Positions 7,801 to 8,669 of a DNA stretch of 8,669 nucleotides are shown piece after piece. Source of the stretch: Deltaproteobacteria bacterium (GTDB lineage: Bacteria; Desulfobacterota; DAOWOC01); assembly GCA_030642225.1 (NCBI GenBank), contig DAOWOC010000027.1, positions 1-8,669 of the forward strand, read 5' to 3'. The notes below the pieces were generated by a model. The model saw nothing but the letters and a program-made list of their open reading frames with translations. It had not been told where the DNA came from and made no database searches. Within the stretch, counting starts at the first letter, position 1, and the number at the start of each line of letters is the position of its first letter. The translations under genes and the position numbers were made by a program.

Positions 7801-8669
7801 GAAATACACTCCAAAGCATAGCAATAGCGCCCCTTGATGTTTCGGATGAAACCGGAAATTTACAGCATAAATCAAGGGCTGTTTTTTCTGATTCATAAGC
7901 AAATTTATGAGCGCCTATGATTCTGAAAAATATAGCGCAGACGCTTAAAGGATAAACAAGAAGATACTGATAGCGCTCCGGTATATTATTAAAATAATAA
8001 TACGCTGACAATCCTGTTAAAAAAAATTCTTCAACACGTCCGAGCCCGTAGAAAGAAGGTAAAAGCTGGTTATAACAACGTAATATTAATATTTTTTTTC
8101 TGTCTTCCAAATCACTTAAAAGATTATCGGCAATATTATTTGCAAATATTTTTTCAATCAGATCATTTATTTGCTTTTTTATCTCTTCAATGTCTTCATA
8201 AACAATAATGCTAAGGGTTGAAAGGGCTTTTGTGCCATATAAAATAGATTTTTTAAATTCACCAATGGATGAAAAAAGCATGGATTCTTCAATCATAATT
8301 TCAGCATAATCAAATTTATCCTTTAAATTAGCCAGAATTTCCTTGAAAATTTTTTTAGCGCTTTGCTGATTACCCAGTGTAATTTCATTTAATGCTAAAT
8401 TTTTCATAATAGAGTATGTCAAGGCATGATCATCATCCCATAAGTTTTCAGGTAAAAATTCAAAAGCTGCTTTAAAATATCTGTTGGCTGATTCAAAATC
8501 TGCTGCTGCAATAGCCTTTTTGCCGGCGATATTATTGATCAATGCATTCCTGTAACAGATTTTTCCACATGAATGCGGATTTATTCCCTGATTAATGTGC
8601 ATAGCCACATCAAAAATATTATCAAAGGCCTCAATTTTTAATTTATCTTGGACATCACCAATATAGGCA
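4829..8669 (-). CDS. Hybrid sensor histidine kinase (TPR-like/GAF/PAS/HK/receiver), N-terminus beyond right edge
   Basis: The C-terminal 1279 codons of a cytosolic multidomain signalling protein, ending at TAA 4831-4829. Residues are numbered from GTG 8608. About 10-555 is a helical TPR-like region, and 590-735 is a GAF domain ending HAGIAIENSRL. About 751-868 is a PAS domain with an unusual C798/C809/C812 set (ICSHCP). Then come HisKA with GTLAGGIAHDFNNLL (phospho-acceptor H899) and HATPase_c with N1010, DTGIGMD, FDPFFTT and GTGLGLAS. The receiver has D1141/D1142, phospho-acceptor D1187, S1214 and K1237. All catalytic residues are present, so autophosphorylation and internal transfer to D1187 are expected. 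GTG 8608 is not the true start: there is no Shine-Dalgarno, and 20 more codons to the edge stay open and read like the family (IEAFDNIFDVAMHIN). Known proteins with this helical-GAF-HK arrangement carry an N-terminal Ser/Thr kinase and AAA ATPase, so those are predicted just outside. There is no output DNA-binding domain or membrane span. Confidence 0.93.
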   Translation of the reverse strand, partial: AYIGDVQDKLKIEAFDNIFDVAMHINQGINPHSCGKICYRNALINNIAGKKAIAAADFESANRYFKAAFEFLPENLWDDDHALTYSIMKNLALNEITLGNQQSAKKIFKEILANLKDKFDYAEIMIEESMLFSSIGEFKKSILYGTKALSTLSIIVYEDIEEIKKQINDLIEKIFANNIADNLLSDLEDRKKILILRCYNQLLPSFYGLGRVEEFFLTGLSAYYYFNNIPERYQYLLVYPLSVCAIFFRIIGAHKFAYESEKTALDLCCKFPVSSETSRGAIAMLWSVFHWTHPTSYIKEIAEKNIKNSIDCGDMFYTSLARVVLVWVYFIEGRDFSFLEKFVNDAGDKAKAYNINACYSGAICHNAGAVQPMLDCSFVPDIKELLDELGQTGDFTVIANYYVPYALNLYYLDEQVLCYNILLDGKKFLSGVASTILEWLWHVVYVLNGFKRLSAESVPTEKEEILNTLGPVIKNIESWADSGPLLRPYLAFIRAEKAGLLTGFSEARRLYLDAIDLAFEQEYVLLNAHIHEALASFLIEHENRQATYHIHEAAELYTKSGAHAKLVLIKKKYPQFFLLKVEPGGKILEQQPDITYVMKAAQTISRELDSEKLLHVIIKMVMEGTGARKGCFLTGTPDNIIIRVRGFKDKMFEIMVNDEPLSAVSGLSQSVIRYVMRTKEILILDNAIEEGPFMADNEVQALKIRSVLCQPILKGDILLGVLYLQNNIMKFAFTPQDIETVKALAAHAGIAIENSRLVQEMQGVERALRESEELYKTLMENVDLGIVLIDPHFNVLMLNKKQADFYNLCREEAIGEKCFNLFEKEKNICSHCPVAMAMENSRTEIMELEIQKNNKDKVNIRLMAFPIQTDNGKIKGVISIMEDITAQKNAEKEKKNLEKQLIHAQKMEAVGTLAGGIAHDFNNLLMGIQGNASLLLLKMKFSDPSYSKLKNIEECVQSGSELTRQLLGFARGGKYNIKAIDINELVNRTSRMFGRTEKEININKKLKKGLWLVNVDQGQIEQVLMNLYVNAWQAMADGGELYIKTKNIEFGKSKAELLNFKSGKYIELSVRDTGIGMDEATRQKIFDPFFTTKDMNRGTGLGLASAYGIIKNHAGMITVSSEVGLGSTFNIYLPASDKLQVDEEYHDMYIHKGKEAILLVDDEEVFVDAAGEMLREIGYKVFTANDGEQAILIYKQKKDEIDLVILDMIMPGMDGGKVYEVLKEINPSVRALLSSGYSLAGRAGEILALGFNGFIQKPFNIQKLSIKIREVLDKIDCED

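Noticed and set aside
8606..8608. GTG as the start of the sensor kinase.
   Set aside because: No Shine-Dalgarno within reach, and the frame stays open with family-like residues to the window edge.
1..8669. Search for tRNA, rRNA, CRISPR arrays, transposases or phage genes.
   Set aside because: None recognised by reading both strands; every long frame is accounted for by the listed genes or their shadows.

Overview
This is an AT-rich stretch of bacterial chromosome. The gene set (single-domain ssb, a TatA with the FGAGKLPE hinge, a very long TPR lipoprotein, a giant hybrid sensor kinase) and the codon use look most like an anaerobic Desulfobacterota genome of the Desulfobacterales type. That placement is inference from family resemblance; there is no rRNA or other phylogenetic marker in the window.

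Layout from left to right. (1) 1-535, minus: the N-terminal 178 codons of a gene that runs off the left edge, possibly a beta-propeller protein. It is clearly richer in G+C than the rest. (2) 536-938: spacer that becomes very AT-rich after about 690 and ends in a good promoter and ribosome binding site for ssb. (3) 939-1352, plus: ssb, apparently a single-gene unit. (4) 1477-2198, minus: a two-gene unit made of a cysteine-rich small protein of unknown function (TTG start) followed by tatA. It has a plausible sigma-70-type promoter at 2250-2278. (5) 2199-2521: a divergent AT-rich control region. (6) 2522-4803, plus: a lipoprotein made almost entirely of head-to-tail 34-residue TPR units. The frame breaks exactly at the junction of repeats 20 and 21. 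The open frame stops at 4720, but the last repeat and C-terminus continue intact in another frame to 4803. (7) 4829-8669, minus: the C-terminal 1279 codons of a multidomain signalling protein (helical TPR-like region, GAF, PAS, histidine kinase, receiver). It stays open to the right edge, so its true start lies outside. By family architecture it probably begins with a Ser/Thr kinase and an AAA-type ATPase.

Functionally, ssb serves DNA replication and repair, and TatA serves export of folded proteins. The TPR lipoprotein is an envelope scaffold, and the hybrid kinase is a cytosolic integrator of several signals. The TPR gene and kinase gene converge with only 25 bases between their ends, so they are not one operon.

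I found no convincing new multi-gene system. The points most worth a second look are the TPR frameshift, the two genes cut by the window edges whose apparent starts or absence would mislead an automatic call, and the cysteine-rich partner of tatA.
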